A DNA stretch of 64,000 nucleotides, taken from assembly GCA_016713175.1 (NCBI GenBank), contig JADJPQ010000001.1, forward strand, positions 1,173,638-1,237,637. The letters are read 5' to 3'. This DNA is from Planctomycetota bacterium. GTDB taxonomy: Bacteria > Planctomycetota > UBA1135 > UBA2386. The stretch's first letter is position 1, and each line of letters begins with the position of its first letter. The notes below the pieces were generated by a model. That model made no database searches and was not told the origin of the DNA. It worked only from the letters and a program-made list of their open reading frames with translations. The position numbers and the translations under genes are program-made. Below, in pieces: positions 34,067 to 46,017 of this stretch.

Positions 34067-37000
34067 ATGCCCACCGACGATGTGCCCACGGTTCCCACCC
34101 CACCGCCAGCGGGCGACAAACAGGAAGTCCAGGCGCTGGTGGCGGCCTGCATCGAAGCGATGGAGGCAGGCGACGCCGATCCGGTGGCCAAGGTGTGTGT
34201 GGCGCGGCCCGATCTGGCGACCCGGGTGCAGAAGAAGCTCGCGCAGTTGACGCTGCGCGGCCTGCTGGCCACCGGTGCCCCGGCGCTGCCGAGCACGATC
34301 GGCGCGTTCAAGATCCTGCGCGAACTCGGCAGCGGCGGCATGGGCACCGTCTATCTGGCCGAACAGCAGCAGCCGGTGCGACGGCAGGTGGCGTTGAAGG
34401 TCATCAAGCTGGGCATGGACACGCGCGAAGTGGTGGCCCGGTTTGCCGCCGAGCGGCAGACGCTGGCGGCGATGAGCCATCCGCACATCGCGCAGGTCTA
34501 CGAGGCGGGTGCCACCGACGACGGCCGGCCGTTCTTCGCGATGGAGTATGTCGGCGGTCGGCCGATCACGCAGTTTTGCGATGAACGTGGGCTGGACCTG
34601 CGGGAACGGATGCGCTTGCTGGCGACGGTGTGTCGGGCGGTGCAGCATGCCAACGATCGTGGGGTGATCCATCGCGACCTGAAGCCGACCAACATCCTGG
34701 TGTCCGAACACGACGGCCAGTTCGTGCCGAAGGTCATCGACTTCGGCATCGCCAAGGCGACCGGCGCCGTCGGTGCCGAGTACGGTCTGCACACCCGCGC
34801 CGATCAGGTGTTGGGCACGCCCGAGTACATGAGTCCGGAACATGCGGCGTCCGGCGGGCTCGATGTCGACGTGCGCAGCGACGTCTGGTCGCTCGGCGTC
34901 GTCGCCTACGAGCTGCTGTGCGGCGAACTGCCGTTTGCGTCGGGGCGGCTGCGGGCGGCATCGCGCCGCGAACTGGAGCGGATTCTCGCGGAGGAGACGG
35001 CGCTGTCGCCGGGGCCGCGGTTGCGGGCCGGATCCGGTGCGGTACTGGCTGCGCGTGGTCTTGCCGACAGCGATGGCCGGCAGTTCGGTCGCGAGCTGGA
35101 TTGGATCACCGCCAAGGCGCTGGCGAAGGCCAAGGCCGAACGCTACGCGTCGCCGGCGGCATTTGCCGACGACATCGAACGCTGGCTGCGACACGAAGCG
35201 ATCGTCGCCGCGCCGCCGCGCCTGGGCTACCGGCTACGCAAGTTCCTGCGCCGGCATCGGCTGCCGGTGGCGGCGATGCTGGCGGTGTTCCTGTCGCTGG
35301 TGGTCGGTCTGACCCTGGCGCTGCAGTCGGCGGCGGCGGCGCGCGCGGCGCAGCAGCAGGAAGCGGTGGCGCGAGCCGACATGCGCTCGTTCTATGAGCT
35401 GGGGCGCGACGCGATCGCCAAGATGGTCGACGTCGCCGATCGCGACCTCGACGACATTCCGCGCGCCGAGCCGGTGCGCCGGCAGATGCTCGAAGACGCC
35501 GTGGCGTTCTACTCCGCCATGCGGGAACTGCGCCCGACCGATCCGGCGCTGCGCGTCGACATCGTGCTGGCTCAGGAACGCGTCGGTGAACTGCAAGGCC
35601 GGCTCGGTCAGCGCGGCGCGGCGGTCGCGACGTTGCAGGGCTGCGTCGAATCGGTGGCGGCACTGCTGCGCGAGCATCCGGGCGATCCACGGTTGCTGCG
35701 GTTGCAGATCAGCGTGCACGGCCGACTGGGCCAGGCACTGTCCAGGCACGGGCAGGAGCGCGGCGCGATCGCCGCCTACGAAGCGGCCCTCGCGGCGCTG
35801 GCCTCGCTGCGCCAGCTCGCGGTCGACCCCGCCGCGCGACTCGAGCGGCACGAGGCGGGTTTGCGCGGCAACCTGGCGATCGAGTACGTCGATCGACCCG
35901 ACCTGGCGCTGGCGAACATCGAACTCGCTGCCGCAGCGTGGCGGCGCGTGCAGGCCGCCGAACCGGCCGATGCGTCGGTGCCGACCGCGTTGGCGCGGCT
36001 GGCTGGCCTTCAGGCCAAGGCCTTGACGCGCCAGAATCGCCTCGAAGAGGCGGCGTCGGCGTTGCAGTCGGCGACCGAACAGGTGGCGGCGACCGCCGAC
36101 ACCGGGCGCAGTGTGCGCGAGTCGCTCGCCGATCTCGAGTCAGTTCGCGCCGATGTCCTGCGGCGTCTGCGACGTGATGCGGAGGCCCAGGTGGCGCAAC
36201 AGCGGTCGGTGGATCTGCTGGCGGCGTTGGCGGCGGAGAATCCGGATGTGCCCGCGTTCGCGAGCGATCAGGCCGGCGGGATGGCGTTCCTGGCCGATCT
36301 GGCGCGCGACCGCGGCGATCGCGCCGAGGCGCATCGACTGCTGGCCGAGTCGGTGGCGATCCGTCGCCGGGTTGCCACGGCGTATCCGGACGCGCCGCGA
36401 CTGGCCATGTTCTTCATCCGCTCGCTGCAGAACCAGGCGTCGCTGCTGCTCGAGGACTGGCAGCACCATGGCGCCGACAGCGCGCCGGCGCTGGCGGTCC
36501 TCGGTGAGGCGGTGACCGTGGCCGCTGCAACCTACGAGCGTCATCCCGACGTGCCCGACATCGCCATCGCGTTCGCGGTGGTGCAGGAGAGCCGAGGCGC
36601 GACGCTCGACGGGTTGCGCCAGCACGAAGACGCGTTGCGCGACCACCATGCCGCCCGCGAGGTGCTGCAGCGGCTGCTTGCCGCCAACCCCGGCAGCGCC
36701 GACATCCACCAGCACCTGGCCAGCGTCTGCAGCAACCTGGTCACCGCGCACTGGTACCGCCGGGATTACGCGACGGCGTCGGCGATCGGTCTGGAGGGGA
36801 TTGCCCATGTCCGGGCCGGTCTGGCCATCGACGCCCGCGACGATGGGTTGTTGTCGACCGCCCCGACCGTTCTGGTCCGCACCGCCATCGCGCAGCAGGC
36901 CGGCGGCGACCTCGCGGCGGCGCTGGACACCTACGACTTGATGATGACCACGCCCGAGTTCGGCGAAGCGACGCGCGAACTCGGGGTGATGACCTTTGCC

Positions 37001-37600
37001 GAGACCGTGCGCAATGCCGAGGATCTGCCGGATCGCGAGGCCTTGCTGGAACGCGCTGCTGGTGAACTCCGGGCCTGCCTGCAGGCCCGGCGCGCGCGGC
37101 CGGCGGCGCCGACCGACGGCGAACGCGAGGGCAGTTCGCTGACCGGCACGCAGCAGCGCGACCTGGACATGAGGATCCTGCTGGTCGACGTGCTCGAAGA
37201 ACTCGAGGACCATGAGGCCCTGCCGGCAGTGATCGACGACGTGCTGGCCTTGGTCCGCGCGATGCCGAAGTTGTCGGCGCCGCGGGTCCGCGCGGCCTAC
37301 GCTCAGGCGACCGACTGCGCGCTGCGGGCCGAGGCCTGGCCCCGTGCCCGCGAGCTCGCCGAGGAACTGTTCGGCCGGATCGGGCCCGACGGCGGCGGCT
37401 GCCACCTGTGCGCCGAACTGCTGGCGCGTGCTGCGGCCAGGACGCCGGACGCGGCATTGGCCGAGGCTTGTGCCGTGCGCGCGGTCGAACTGCTCGGTCT
37501 CGCGCTGCAGCGCCAGGAAGTACCGCGCACCGCGCTCGAGCAGGCCCACTTCGCCGGCCTGAAGGGTCGACTCGACTTCCAGAAGCTGCACGACCTGTGA
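34067..37600 (+). CDS. Large membrane Ser/Thr protein kinase with helical-repeat (TPR-like) region
   Basis: A 1177-residue protein. Residues 1-75 are the helical N-terminal segment of planctomycete ECF-linked kinases. The kinase domain (about 78-375) has GSGGMGTVYLAE at 88-99, VALK lysine at 111, HRDLKPTN from 202, DFG at 225-227 and PEYMSPEHA. A transmembrane helix lies at about 399-420. The remaining 750 residues are helical, with TPR-like repeats of leucine/alanine-rich helix pairs (for example ERVGELQGRLGQRGAAVATL and GRLGQALSRHGQERGAIAAY). They probably form a protein-interaction surface outside the membrane. The start at ATG 34067 is preferred over the TTG at 34040. The gene converges with the GH172-like gene (3-base gap). 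An ECF sigma gene lies 4 kb upstream on the same strand and may be its former partner. Confidence 0.93.
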   Translation: MPTDDVPTVPTPPPAGDKQEVQALVAACIEAMEAGDADPVAKVCVARPDLATRVQKKLAQLTLRGLLATGAPALPSTIGAFKILRELGSGGMGTVYLAEQQQPVRRQVALKVIKLGMDTREVVARFAAERQTLAAMSHPHIAQVYEAGATDDGRPFFAMEYVGGRPITQFCDERGLDLRERMRLLATVCRAVQHANDRGVIHRDLKPTNILVSEHDGQFVPKVIDFGIAKATGAVGAEYGLHTRADQVLGTPEYMSPEHAASGGLDVDVRSDVWSLGVVAYELLCGELPFASGRLRAASRRELERILAEETALSPGPRLRAGSGAVLAARGLADSDGRQFGRELDWITAKALAKAKAERYASPAAFADDIERWLRHEAIVAAPPRLGYRLRKFLRRHRLPVAAMLAVFLSLVVGLTLALQSAAAARAAQQQEAVARADMRSFYELGRDAIAKMVDVADRDLDDIPRAEPVRRQMLEDAVAFYSAMRELRPTDPALRVDIVLAQERVGELQGRLGQRGAAVATLQGCVESVAALLREHPGDPRLLRLQISVHGRLGQALSRHGQERGAIAAYEAALAALASLRQLAVDPAARLERHEAGLRGNLAIEYVDRPDLALANIELAAAAWRRVQAAEPADASVPTALARLAGLQAKALTRQNRLEEAASALQSATEQVAATADTGRSVRESLADLESVRADVLRRLRRDAEAQVAQQRSVDLLAALAAENPDVPAFASDQAGGMAFLADLARDRGDRAEAHRLLAESVAIRRRVATAYPDAPRLAMFFIRSLQNQASLLLEDWQHHGADSAPALAVLGEAVTVAAATYERHPDVPDIAIAFAVVQESRGATLDGLRQHEDALRDHHAAREVLQRLLAANPGSADIHQHLASVCSNLVTAHWYRRDYATASAIGLEGIAHVRAGLAIDARDDGLLSTAPTVLVRTAIAQQAGGDLAAALDTYDLMMTTPEFGEATRELGVMTFAETVRNAEDLPDREALLERAAGELRACLQARRARPAAPTDGEREGSSLTGTQQRDLDMRILLVDVLEELEDHEALPAVIDDVLALVRAMPKLSAPRVRAAYAQATDCALRAEAWPRARELAEELFGRIGPDGGGCHLCAELLARAAARTPDAALAEACAVRAVELLGLALQRQEVPRTALEQAHFAGLKGRLDFQKLHDL

Positions 37601-37603
37601 CCG

Positions 37604-40042
37604 TCAGCGCGGTCCGGCCGCGACGCGCAAGCCGCCATCCGGGTCGGCGAGGCGCAGCATCACGCCGTAGCCGCCGTAGTCGTTCTTGATCTTCAGCAGC
37701 ACGCGGTTCCAGCCGGCGCGCAGCGGCGCGTCGAACTGGTCTTCGTCGGCGGCAAGGTGCCGGTGGATCTCGCGGCTCCAGCGCAGTTCGCCGTTGACCC
37801 ACACCCGCGCGCCATCGTCGGAGCCGAGCAGGCAGCGGACGGTGCGTTCGCTGCTCGCATGCACGTGCACCAGCAGATACGCGAACATCGGACTCTGCGA
37901 CGACACCGCGTGGTTGAGGTCGACGCTGTCCCCGGGAGCCTCCAACAGCCGCCAGCCGGCGGCGACCGGATCGAAGTCGGCGGCGAGGCCCGCGGTCTCC
38001 GCGGGCACCGGGGTCGCGATGGTCCCACCCGCCGGGAAGGGGGCCGGTGGTGCGACCCACCACGTACGGACGAACGGGCTGGCCGACAGCACGCGCAGCG
38101 CATCGACGGCGATCGGCCCCGATGCGCCGGCAGGCACCGTGAACGTCAGCTCGTGGTCGCCTTCGGACAGCGCGCCCGCCGGCAGGTCGAACAGGCGCAG
38201 CGGCAGCGGATCGGTGTTGCCCTCACCGGGTTGCAGACCCTTGCCGTCGATGGCGATCGCGGGCACGACACCAGGGGCCAGCAGCCGCAGCTGCAGCCGC
38301 CAGCGATCGTTCCAGGGCACCGTGAACGTTGCGCGCCAGGTGCGCTCGGTGTCACCGGTGGCGAGCGCCGCCACGCGGGCGTCCACTGGCGCAGCGTCGT
38401 GTTCGACATGGCTTCGGGGGAAGGCCTGGAACAACGGCCTGGTCAGGCCGCGATGCGTGTCGGTCAGTTGTTCCCAGGTCCGCAGTTCGGGCAGCGGCTG
38501 CGCCCAGGTCAACTGCGATGCGCCGGTGAAGCCGTTCGGCAAGAACACCCACTGACGCGGCAACCGTTCCTCCGCCTCGGCGATCGCGCGCACCGCGGTC
38601 GGTCGGCCGTACCACAGCGCGACGCTGCTGTAGTAGCCATCGCGAACCTCGTTGCGCGAGCCATGCTCGATCTGCGCGCGGAATCCGGTCGTGAACGGCA
38701 CCGCATCGGGCAGTTGCAGGCGCCACGGCGTCGTCCGGTTGGTGGTCCACTCGGCTTTCATGCCCAGGCCATGCAGCGGCAACGCGAACGTGCCGCGATC
38801 CCAGTACCAGCCGCCGTTGTAGTAGTCCTCGCTGCCGGTGCCGAGGATCGATGGCGTGGCCTCGCCGTCGACGAAGAACTCCTCGTTGCCTTCGAGGTAC
38901 CACAGATCGCCGACGCCCTGCAGTGCCTGCAGCAGACCGAGGAACCTGCCCGGTCCGGCGATCTCGGCAATCGCGTAGCGCTCGTGGCCGACGCCGTCGA
39001 CGGCGCGAAACTCGGCGTGCAGCGCGAGCGCATCGGCCGGCGGTGGCTGCGTTTGCCAGCGGATCGTCGTCTGCACCGTGATCGCCGCCGCGCTGCGATT
39101 GTGCAGGGCCAGCCTGGCGCTGTGCTGGAACGGCATCGGCAGGTGGCAGTAGCCCCCGCGGTCGGCATAGCCGAGCGCGAGACCGCGCCACGGCGTCACG
39201 CCGAAACCGCAGCCGAACAGATCGCCGATCGGTGCGCGCACCGATGGGCCGGCGCCGTCCCAGGCCGCGTGCAGTTGCAGACCTCGCAGCGCGGCCGGCG
39301 TCGCGGGGTCCGGGAGGACCTCGAGGCCGGTGATCGTGCCGGGACGATCGAGCGCCAGCAGTTCGGCGGTGCCGCCGGGCGGCAGCGTGGTCGTCGCCTG
39401 CTGCTGCCGATCGCCGACATTGCGCGGGTCGGGATTGGCACCGGGTTGCCGCCACGCGGCCAGCACGCGACCCAGGGCATCGCGTTCGGCCGGCGGCAGT
39501 TCGCCGGTGAACGTCCGCATCGGCGTCCCCGCCGGATACGTCAGATACTGCACGTGGTAGTACAGCGACTCCGGGTGTTCGAGTTCGTGCACTTCGACGC
39601 GACAATGACGCGCGTACGGAATCGGGAAGTAGCTGATGAAGCCACCGCTCGCCTGCACGGCGATCGGTTCGGCGAACGGCGGCAGTTTGCCGGTGAACAG
39701 ATCCGCGAACGGGCCATCGATGCGCGGGGCCTCTTCGCCATCGCAGTACACCCGCAGCCGGCCCTGCGCGTTCGCCGACCACAGCCGGACGATCACGCCA
39801 GGGCCATCCATCTCGGCGAGCACGACGCGGTTGCCGTCGCGGCGCAGGAAGTGGCCATGGTCGTGGCCCTGGCCGGTGGGATCGGTCGACGCGAACTGGC
39901 GGTTGACGACACCTGGCGTCACCCGCGGCAGGCCGGCGAGGTCGATCAGCCGGGCGACGCTGTCGGGTGGGATGGGCTGTTGCGCGGCGAGGAGGGCGCA
40001 CAGGGCCGATGGCAACAGCTCGACGGGACGCGGGCAACGCAT
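37604..40042 (-). CDS. DUF2961 (GH172-type) secreted glycoside enzyme with C-terminal PA14-like domain
   Basis: A 812-residue exported protein; the ATG at 40042 starts a signal peptide ending near LLAAQQ. The central part (about 40-450) has DUF2961 blocks. These include TDPTGQGHDHGHFLRR, PGVIVRLWSANAQGRLRVYC, SGGFISYFPIPYARHCRVEV and EGNEEFFVDGEATPSILGTG, followed by SEDYYNGGWYWDRG. DUF2961 includes the GH172 alpha-D-fructofuranosidase-type enzymes, where Glu residues in the last of these blocks are catalytic. A middle beta domain and a C-terminal region with AYLLVHVHASSERTVRCLLG, DDGARVWVNGELRWSREIHR and GWNRVLLKIKND resemble a PA14-like carbohydrate-binding module. It probably cleaves extracellular polysaccharide. 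No operon partner is visible. Confidence 0.88.
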   Translation of the reverse strand: MRCPRPVELLPSALCALLAAQQPIPPDSVARLIDLAGLPRVTPGVVNRQFASTDPTGQGHDHGHFLRRDGNRVVLAEMDGPGVIVRLWSANAQGRLRVYCDGEEAPRIDGPFADLFTGKLPPFAEPIAVQASGGFISYFPIPYARHCRVEVHELEHPESLYYHVQYLTYPAGTPMRTFTGELPPAERDALGRVLAAWRQPGANPDPRNVGDRQQQATTTLPPGGTAELLALDRPGTITGLEVLPDPATPAALRGLQLHAAWDGAGPSVRAPIGDLFGCGFGVTPWRGLALGYADRGGYCHLPMPFQHSARLALHNRSAAAITVQTTIRWQTQPPPADALALHAEFRAVDGVGHERYAIAEIAGPGRFLGLLQALQGVGDLWYLEGNEEFFVDGEATPSILGTGSEDYYNGGWYWDRGTFALPLHGLGMKAEWTTNRTTPWRLQLPDAVPFTTGFRAQIEHGSRNEVRDGYYSSVALWYGRPTAVRAIAEAEERLPRQWVFLPNGFTGASQLTWAQPLPELRTWEQLTDTHRGLTRPLFQAFPRSHVEHDAAPVDARVAALATGDTERTWRATFTVPWNDRWRLQLRLLAPGVVPAIAIDGKGLQPGEGNTDPLPLRLFDLPAGALSEGDHELTFTVPAGASGPIAVDALRVLSASPFVRTWWVAPPAPFPAGGTIATPVPAETAGLAADFDPVAAGWRLLEAPGDSVDLNHAVSSQSPMFAYLLVHVHASSERTVRCLLGSDDGARVWVNGELRWSREIHRHLAADEDQFDAPLRAGWNRVLLKIKNDYGGYGVMLRLADPDGGLRVAAGPR

Positions 40043-40377
40043 CGGTACATGGTCCGGCCGGACCGAGTTCCCGGCCAGGGTGGAAACCGGCGAAGTTGGT
40101 CGTGGCGCCGGCTCGCCGGTCGCATCGGCGATTCGGCACGCCGTGCGGCGCCGTACGCAATCTGGCGCTTTGTCGACCGGTCGGCGTGGACTATCCTTCT
40201 CCACGTGGCCAGCGATTGCATGCATCGCTGGTCGTCTCTTGGTTCCTGCAACCGTGAGCGAATGAGGTGCGGATGGCAGAACTTCCACCGGACCGAAGTG
40301 AGCGGCGGCTGGCCTGAGCGGCCCTGCTCCGATCCACCCGGGCCCGCGCACGAGCGAACGAGGCCGTCGACCGTAGT
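40043..40377. other. 335-bp intergenic region with a near-palindrome at 40211-40229
   Basis: I see no open frame with gene-like composition here. At 40211-40229 the sequence AGCGAT-TGCATGC-ATCGCT is an imperfect inverted repeat with 6-base arms. On the minus strand AAGGATAGT lies a few bases downstream of it, a weak -10-like element about 150 bases before the GH172-type gene. An operator or promoter for that gene is possible but not shown. CACGTG occurs next to it. Confidence 0.3.
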
Positions 40378-40767
40378 TCAGCGTCCGTTGTGACGCGCGG
40401 TCGTGGCCGCTGCCGAAGGGCAGTTCTCGCCGGCGCGGGCTCGGCCCTTGTCTGCGTTCTGCCCGGATTGCAAGGAACGGTACGGCCGCAGCCACGCTGC
40501 CAGCCGGCGCGGCGCGGCCGCCAGACGCTCCTTTTCGCGCTTCTCCAGGCGCTTGAACGCCAGTTCGACGCGCAGCGCCATGCCCTGCGTCCCGATCCGC
40601 CGCGCGAACAGCAGCACCAGCGGTCCGCGGCCTCGCAGCGCCCGCGCCCCTTTGCCATCGCGATGCTGCTGCAGTCGCCGCGTCACCTCGACCGTGATGC
40701 CGGCGTAGATCGCGCCATCGGCGCGCCGGATCGCATACAGCCACCAGCGCCGCGGTCGCGTCGCCAT
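40378..40767 (-). CDS. GIY-YIG nuclease-family protein (UPF0213 type)
   Basis: A 129-residue protein. The first half is the GIY-YIG domain: WWLYAIRRADGAIYAGITVE carries the Y...YxG core, followed by VTRRLQQHRDGKGARALRGR and a Glu in ALRVELAFKRLEKREK. This matches the UPF0213/UvrC-like small nuclease family. The C-terminal 35 residues are a basic, Ala/Gly-rich tail. The start at ATG 40767 lies 4 bases after the stop of the ABC-F gene, so the two are probably cotranscribed. The function is unknown; DNA processing is inferred from the fold. Confidence 0.85.
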   Translation of the reverse strand: MATRPRRWWLYAIRRADGAIYAGITVEVTRRLQQHRDGKGARALRGRGPLVLLFARRIGTQGMALRVELAFKRLEKREKERLAAAPRRLAAWLRPYRSLQSGQNADKGRARAGENCPSAAATTARHNGR

Positions 40768-40771
40768 CCGT

Positions 40772-42700
<1,929 letters not shown>

Positions 42701-42847
42701 GTGGGGCGAACAGTATCGCCGCCGCGTCGGGTGCCGACACGTACGGGTTCGTGCACCCTACCCGCCTTTCTCGATGCCGTCGCTGATTGCCGGTGTGGAA
42801 ACGGGCCCAGCGCCGCTGACCTCGGGGAACCCATTCCACGAGCCGTC

Positions 42848-45207
42848 ATGCATCCACGCCAGATCCTCCCAACGCGTCCCGGAGCTGCCTCGTTCGCGGT
42901 CGCCGCCCTCTCGCTCGCATTCGCCCACGCGCAACAGCTGCCGCCAGCCGGAGCCAAGCTATCACCAAGTGCGGAAGCGCAGGATCCCGGCTCCAAGAGG
43001 CCTCCCCTGCCGCTGTCGCCCGGACCTTGCCCTCCGATCGCGACCCGGTGACGACGATGTCGACCGACATGTTCGACGACCCGAACGCGTTGTGGCTCGA
43101 CGAACCGCAGCCCGGGGAACTGTGGGCGCGCGGCCGCAACTACAAGGCCAGCTTCGATCCGCGGGGCTGGCAGTTCATCCCGTTCCTCGGCAGCGACGCG
43201 CCGCGCAACTTCCCGCTGCACCTGAGCCTGGCCAGTGTCCGCATCGACGGGGACGAACTGCCGCTCGCCACCGGCAAGGTGTCGCGCCGCGACCGGTCGG
43301 TCGCGATCGACCGCGGCAGCGTCCGCGAACAGCTCGATCTGACCGGTGCCAGCGTCGAACAGACGTTCGTGTTCGACCGCCTGCCGCAGCGAGGGGCCCT
43401 GGCCGTGACCATCGACGTCACGACGGAACTCGTACCGACGACCGTCCGCGACGGGCTCTTGTTCTCACAACCGGGACTCGGCGGCGTCCGCTACGAACAC
43501 GCCATCGTCAAGGACGCCGATGGCCGTTCGCTGTCGCTGCCGATCGTCTGGGCGCAGGGCGCGATCCGCCTCGACGTGCCGGCCGACTTCGTGGCGACGG
43601 CCCGCCTGCCGCTGCTGGTCGATCCGCTGCTGTCGACGATGCTGGTGCAGTCGCTGGTCGGCACCTACGTCGGCGACCCGGACACCTGCGCGATCTGGTA
43701 CGGCTACCAGCGCACCATCAGCGGTGTGGTCTGGCAGCAGACGTTCAGCGGCAGCGACGTCGACGTCTGGGGTCGCTTCTATGACGATGCGACGCCGCGC
43801 GCGGGTGCGACGCTGTTTCCGCTCGACATCACGACGACTTCGTGGGCATTGCCACGCATTGCGATGAACTATGATGGCGCGTTCGGCCATCACTGCATGG
43901 TCAGTCAATGCAGCAACGGCGGGGTCCCGCCGTTCTGGATCGGCGGTCGCATCGTCAACGCCGGTCTCGGTGTGCTGCCGCAGTTCCGGATCTCGCCGGT
44001 GGGTCGGGATTGCACCAATCCCGACGTCGGTTGCGGTGACCGGGACACCGCGATGGACACGACCTTCACGGTCGTCTATGAATTCGCCTACAGCCAAAGC
44101 GACCATGACATCTACTGTCAGCAGGTCGACGTCGTCGGCAATGTGGCCGCCGGCATCCGCTTCGTGGACACCTCGACGGCGTTCGAGAGCCGGCCGCGCA
44201 TCGCCAATCGGGCGTCCTGGAGCTCGTGGACCAAGTTCCCGGTGGTCTATGAACGCACGGTCGGCGGCGACGTCGACATCCGCGGCGGCTTCCTCGGCTG
44301 GGATGGACAGCCGACGCATCTGTTCGCGGTCAGCACCGGCGGCAACTACGACCACCGGCCCGTGGTTTCGTCGTTCACCGACACGCCGCTCGACTCGCAT
44401 GCGCTGTTCGTGTGGGAACGGGTGGGTGGCGGCGACACCGAGATCTTCGGGGCGGTGTTCGACGACACCGGTGCCTGGCGCACGAGTGCCGACCTGAACC
44501 GGCTGGAGGACCCGTTCGGCAGTCGGCCGACCTGGGCCCAGTTCGGCCCGTCGGTCGATTGCGACGGCGCGCGCTTCGCGGTCACCTACACCGAGAATTT
44601 CGCGAACAACGTCAATGATCCGGATGCGGTGATCGCGACGTTCGGGTTCACGCCGTTCGCCAATCGGCTCGAAGTGATCGAGCCGCATCGCTACCTGGCC
44701 GCGACCGGGGCGCGTGAGTACGCGACGGCCGTCGCCGCGGCGAGGCCGCACTTCGTGCCCCACTACATGGCGCACACCTTCGTCGCGGCCTGCCAGCGGG
44801 ACCAGCTCACGCCTGGTACGGCGTCGGTCGTGCAGGCGTTCCTGTTCGATGGCGCGCAGCCATTCACCGGCTACACGACGCGCGCCACGGCGTGCGGCAA
44901 CGCGTTGCCGCTGACGCCACCGCCCAATCCGGCCTATCTGGGTGCGACGCTGCTGTTCTCGATGACGGCGCCGCCCGGGTTTGCCGGCCTGCTGTTCGGG
45001 TTCCCGGCCTCGCTGCCGATCGGACCGTGCCCGGGCTGCATGCTCGGAGTCGACGGCATCACCGCGCCGAACCCGTACGTCCATACGCTGACGATCTCGC
45101 CGGCGTTCGTCGGTGTCACGATGTCGGTGCAGGGCTTCTCGTTCGGTGGCGGTAGTTGCCTTGGTGCGATCTCGGTGTCGGACACGCTCGACTTCACGAT
45201 CCGCTGA
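42848..45207 (+). CDS. Large secreted protein of unknown function, apparent frameshift between signal peptide and body
   Basis: The signal peptide (ATG at 42848; SFAVAALSLAFAHAQQLPPAG) lies in a frame that closes at 43051. The protein body, starting around 42975 and continuing to 45207, lies in the frame one base away and has no start of its own except a TTG at 43027. A single-base shift between about 42975 and 43045 explains both. The body is about 720 residues and beta-rich. It includes DADGRSLSLPIVWAQGAIRL followed by DVPADFVATARLPLLVDPL, repeated DVW/DIYC/DVDI phrases, and a C-terminus SFGGGSCLGAISVSDTLDF. Shared sequence with the 63125-63360 remnant shows it belongs to a multicopy secreted family. 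Function unknown; an extracellular binding role is inferred. Confidence 0.8.
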
Positions 45208-45363
45208 CGGAGCGGCGCAGCAGGCCGGGTCGATTGGACCGCTCGGACGTCGCCAGCCGCGACGACGCGTTCGCCTCCGGAGCCACCGCCACCGCCAGCA
45301 GACAAGCAGCTGCCCGTTCCGGGCGAGGCGTTCCTGCTGCGCGACCGCGAGGCGTTCCTGATC

Positions 45364-46017
45364 ATGCCCGGACAACGCGACACCGGGCAGCCGACGCCGT
45401 GGGTGCTCTACGCGCCAACGCTGCGCGGTCTGCCGAGCACCGCGGAGACGTGGATGTTCGGGCGGTTCCTCGCTGCCGGGATCGCGATCGCCGGGATCGA
45501 CGTCGGCGAGTCCTGTGGCAATCCAGAGGGCTGCGCGCTCTACGACGCCCGGTACGAGCATCTCGTCCGCCGTCGCGGTCTGTCACCGCGGCCGGTGCTG
45601 CTCGCCCGCAGTCGCGGCGGCCTGATGACGCTGTCCTGGGCCGCCGATCGCGCCGACCACGTGGCGGCCTGGGCCGGCATCTATCCGGTGTGCGATCTGC
45701 GCAGTTACCCCGGACTGGCCATGGCTGCGGGCGCCTTCGCCCCGAACGCCGAGGGACTCGCCGCGGTGTTGCGACAGCACAATCCGATCGATCGGTTGGC
45801 TGGACTCGCGACTCGCCGCGTCCCGATGTTCGCGATCCAGGGTGATCGCGACCAGACGGTGCCACTTGCCGAGAACTCGGGCGCACTCGCCGAACGCATG
45901 CGTGCGCTCGGCGGCGAGGTCGAATTGCACGTGTTGCCCGGCCTGGGTCACTACCTGAACCGGGCTTTCTTCACCAGCGAGGCGCCGGTTGCGTTCGTGC
46001 TGCGGCATGCGCGTTGA
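45364..46017 (+). CDS. Alpha/beta hydrolase (prolyl-oligopeptidase-like), N-terminus uncertain
   Basis: The 217 residues from the ATG at 45364 form an alpha/beta hydrolase. Its parts are PWVLYAPTLRGLPSTAETWM, FLAAGIAIAGIDVGESCGNP, the nucleophile elbow LLARSRGGLMTLSW with Ser, AIQGDRDQTVPL with the acid, and PGLGHYLNRAF with the His. Upstream of this ATG the same frame stays open to 45208 and continues in family-like sequence (PVPGEAFLLRDREAFLIMPG, then a Pro-rich stretch). The real start may thus be earlier, but no ATG, GTG or TTG is found there. The frame runs straight on from the TGA of the preceding gene. Either a non-canonical start, a lost signal sequence or readthrough is possible. Confidence 0.8.
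   Translation: MPGQRDTGQPTPWVLYAPTLRGLPSTAETWMFGRFLAAGIAIAGIDVGESCGNPEGCALYDARYEHLVRRRGLSPRPVLLARSRGGLMTLSWAADRADHVAAWAGIYPVCDLRSYPGLAMAAGAFAPNAEGLAAVLRQHNPIDRLAGLATRRVPMFAIQGDRDQTVPLAENSGALAERMRALGGEVELHVLPGLGHYLNRAFFTSEAPVAFVLRHAR

Noticed and set aside
37757..40393. Open frame of 878 codons on the plus strand
   Set aside because: Antisense to the GH172-type gene, with Arg/Gln-rich nonsense sequence and no motif.
43027..45207. The secreted-protein body as a gene starting at the TTG at 43027
   Set aside because: It would lack a signal peptide, while an intact signal peptide lies in the overlapping frame just upstream. A frameshift is the simpler reading.
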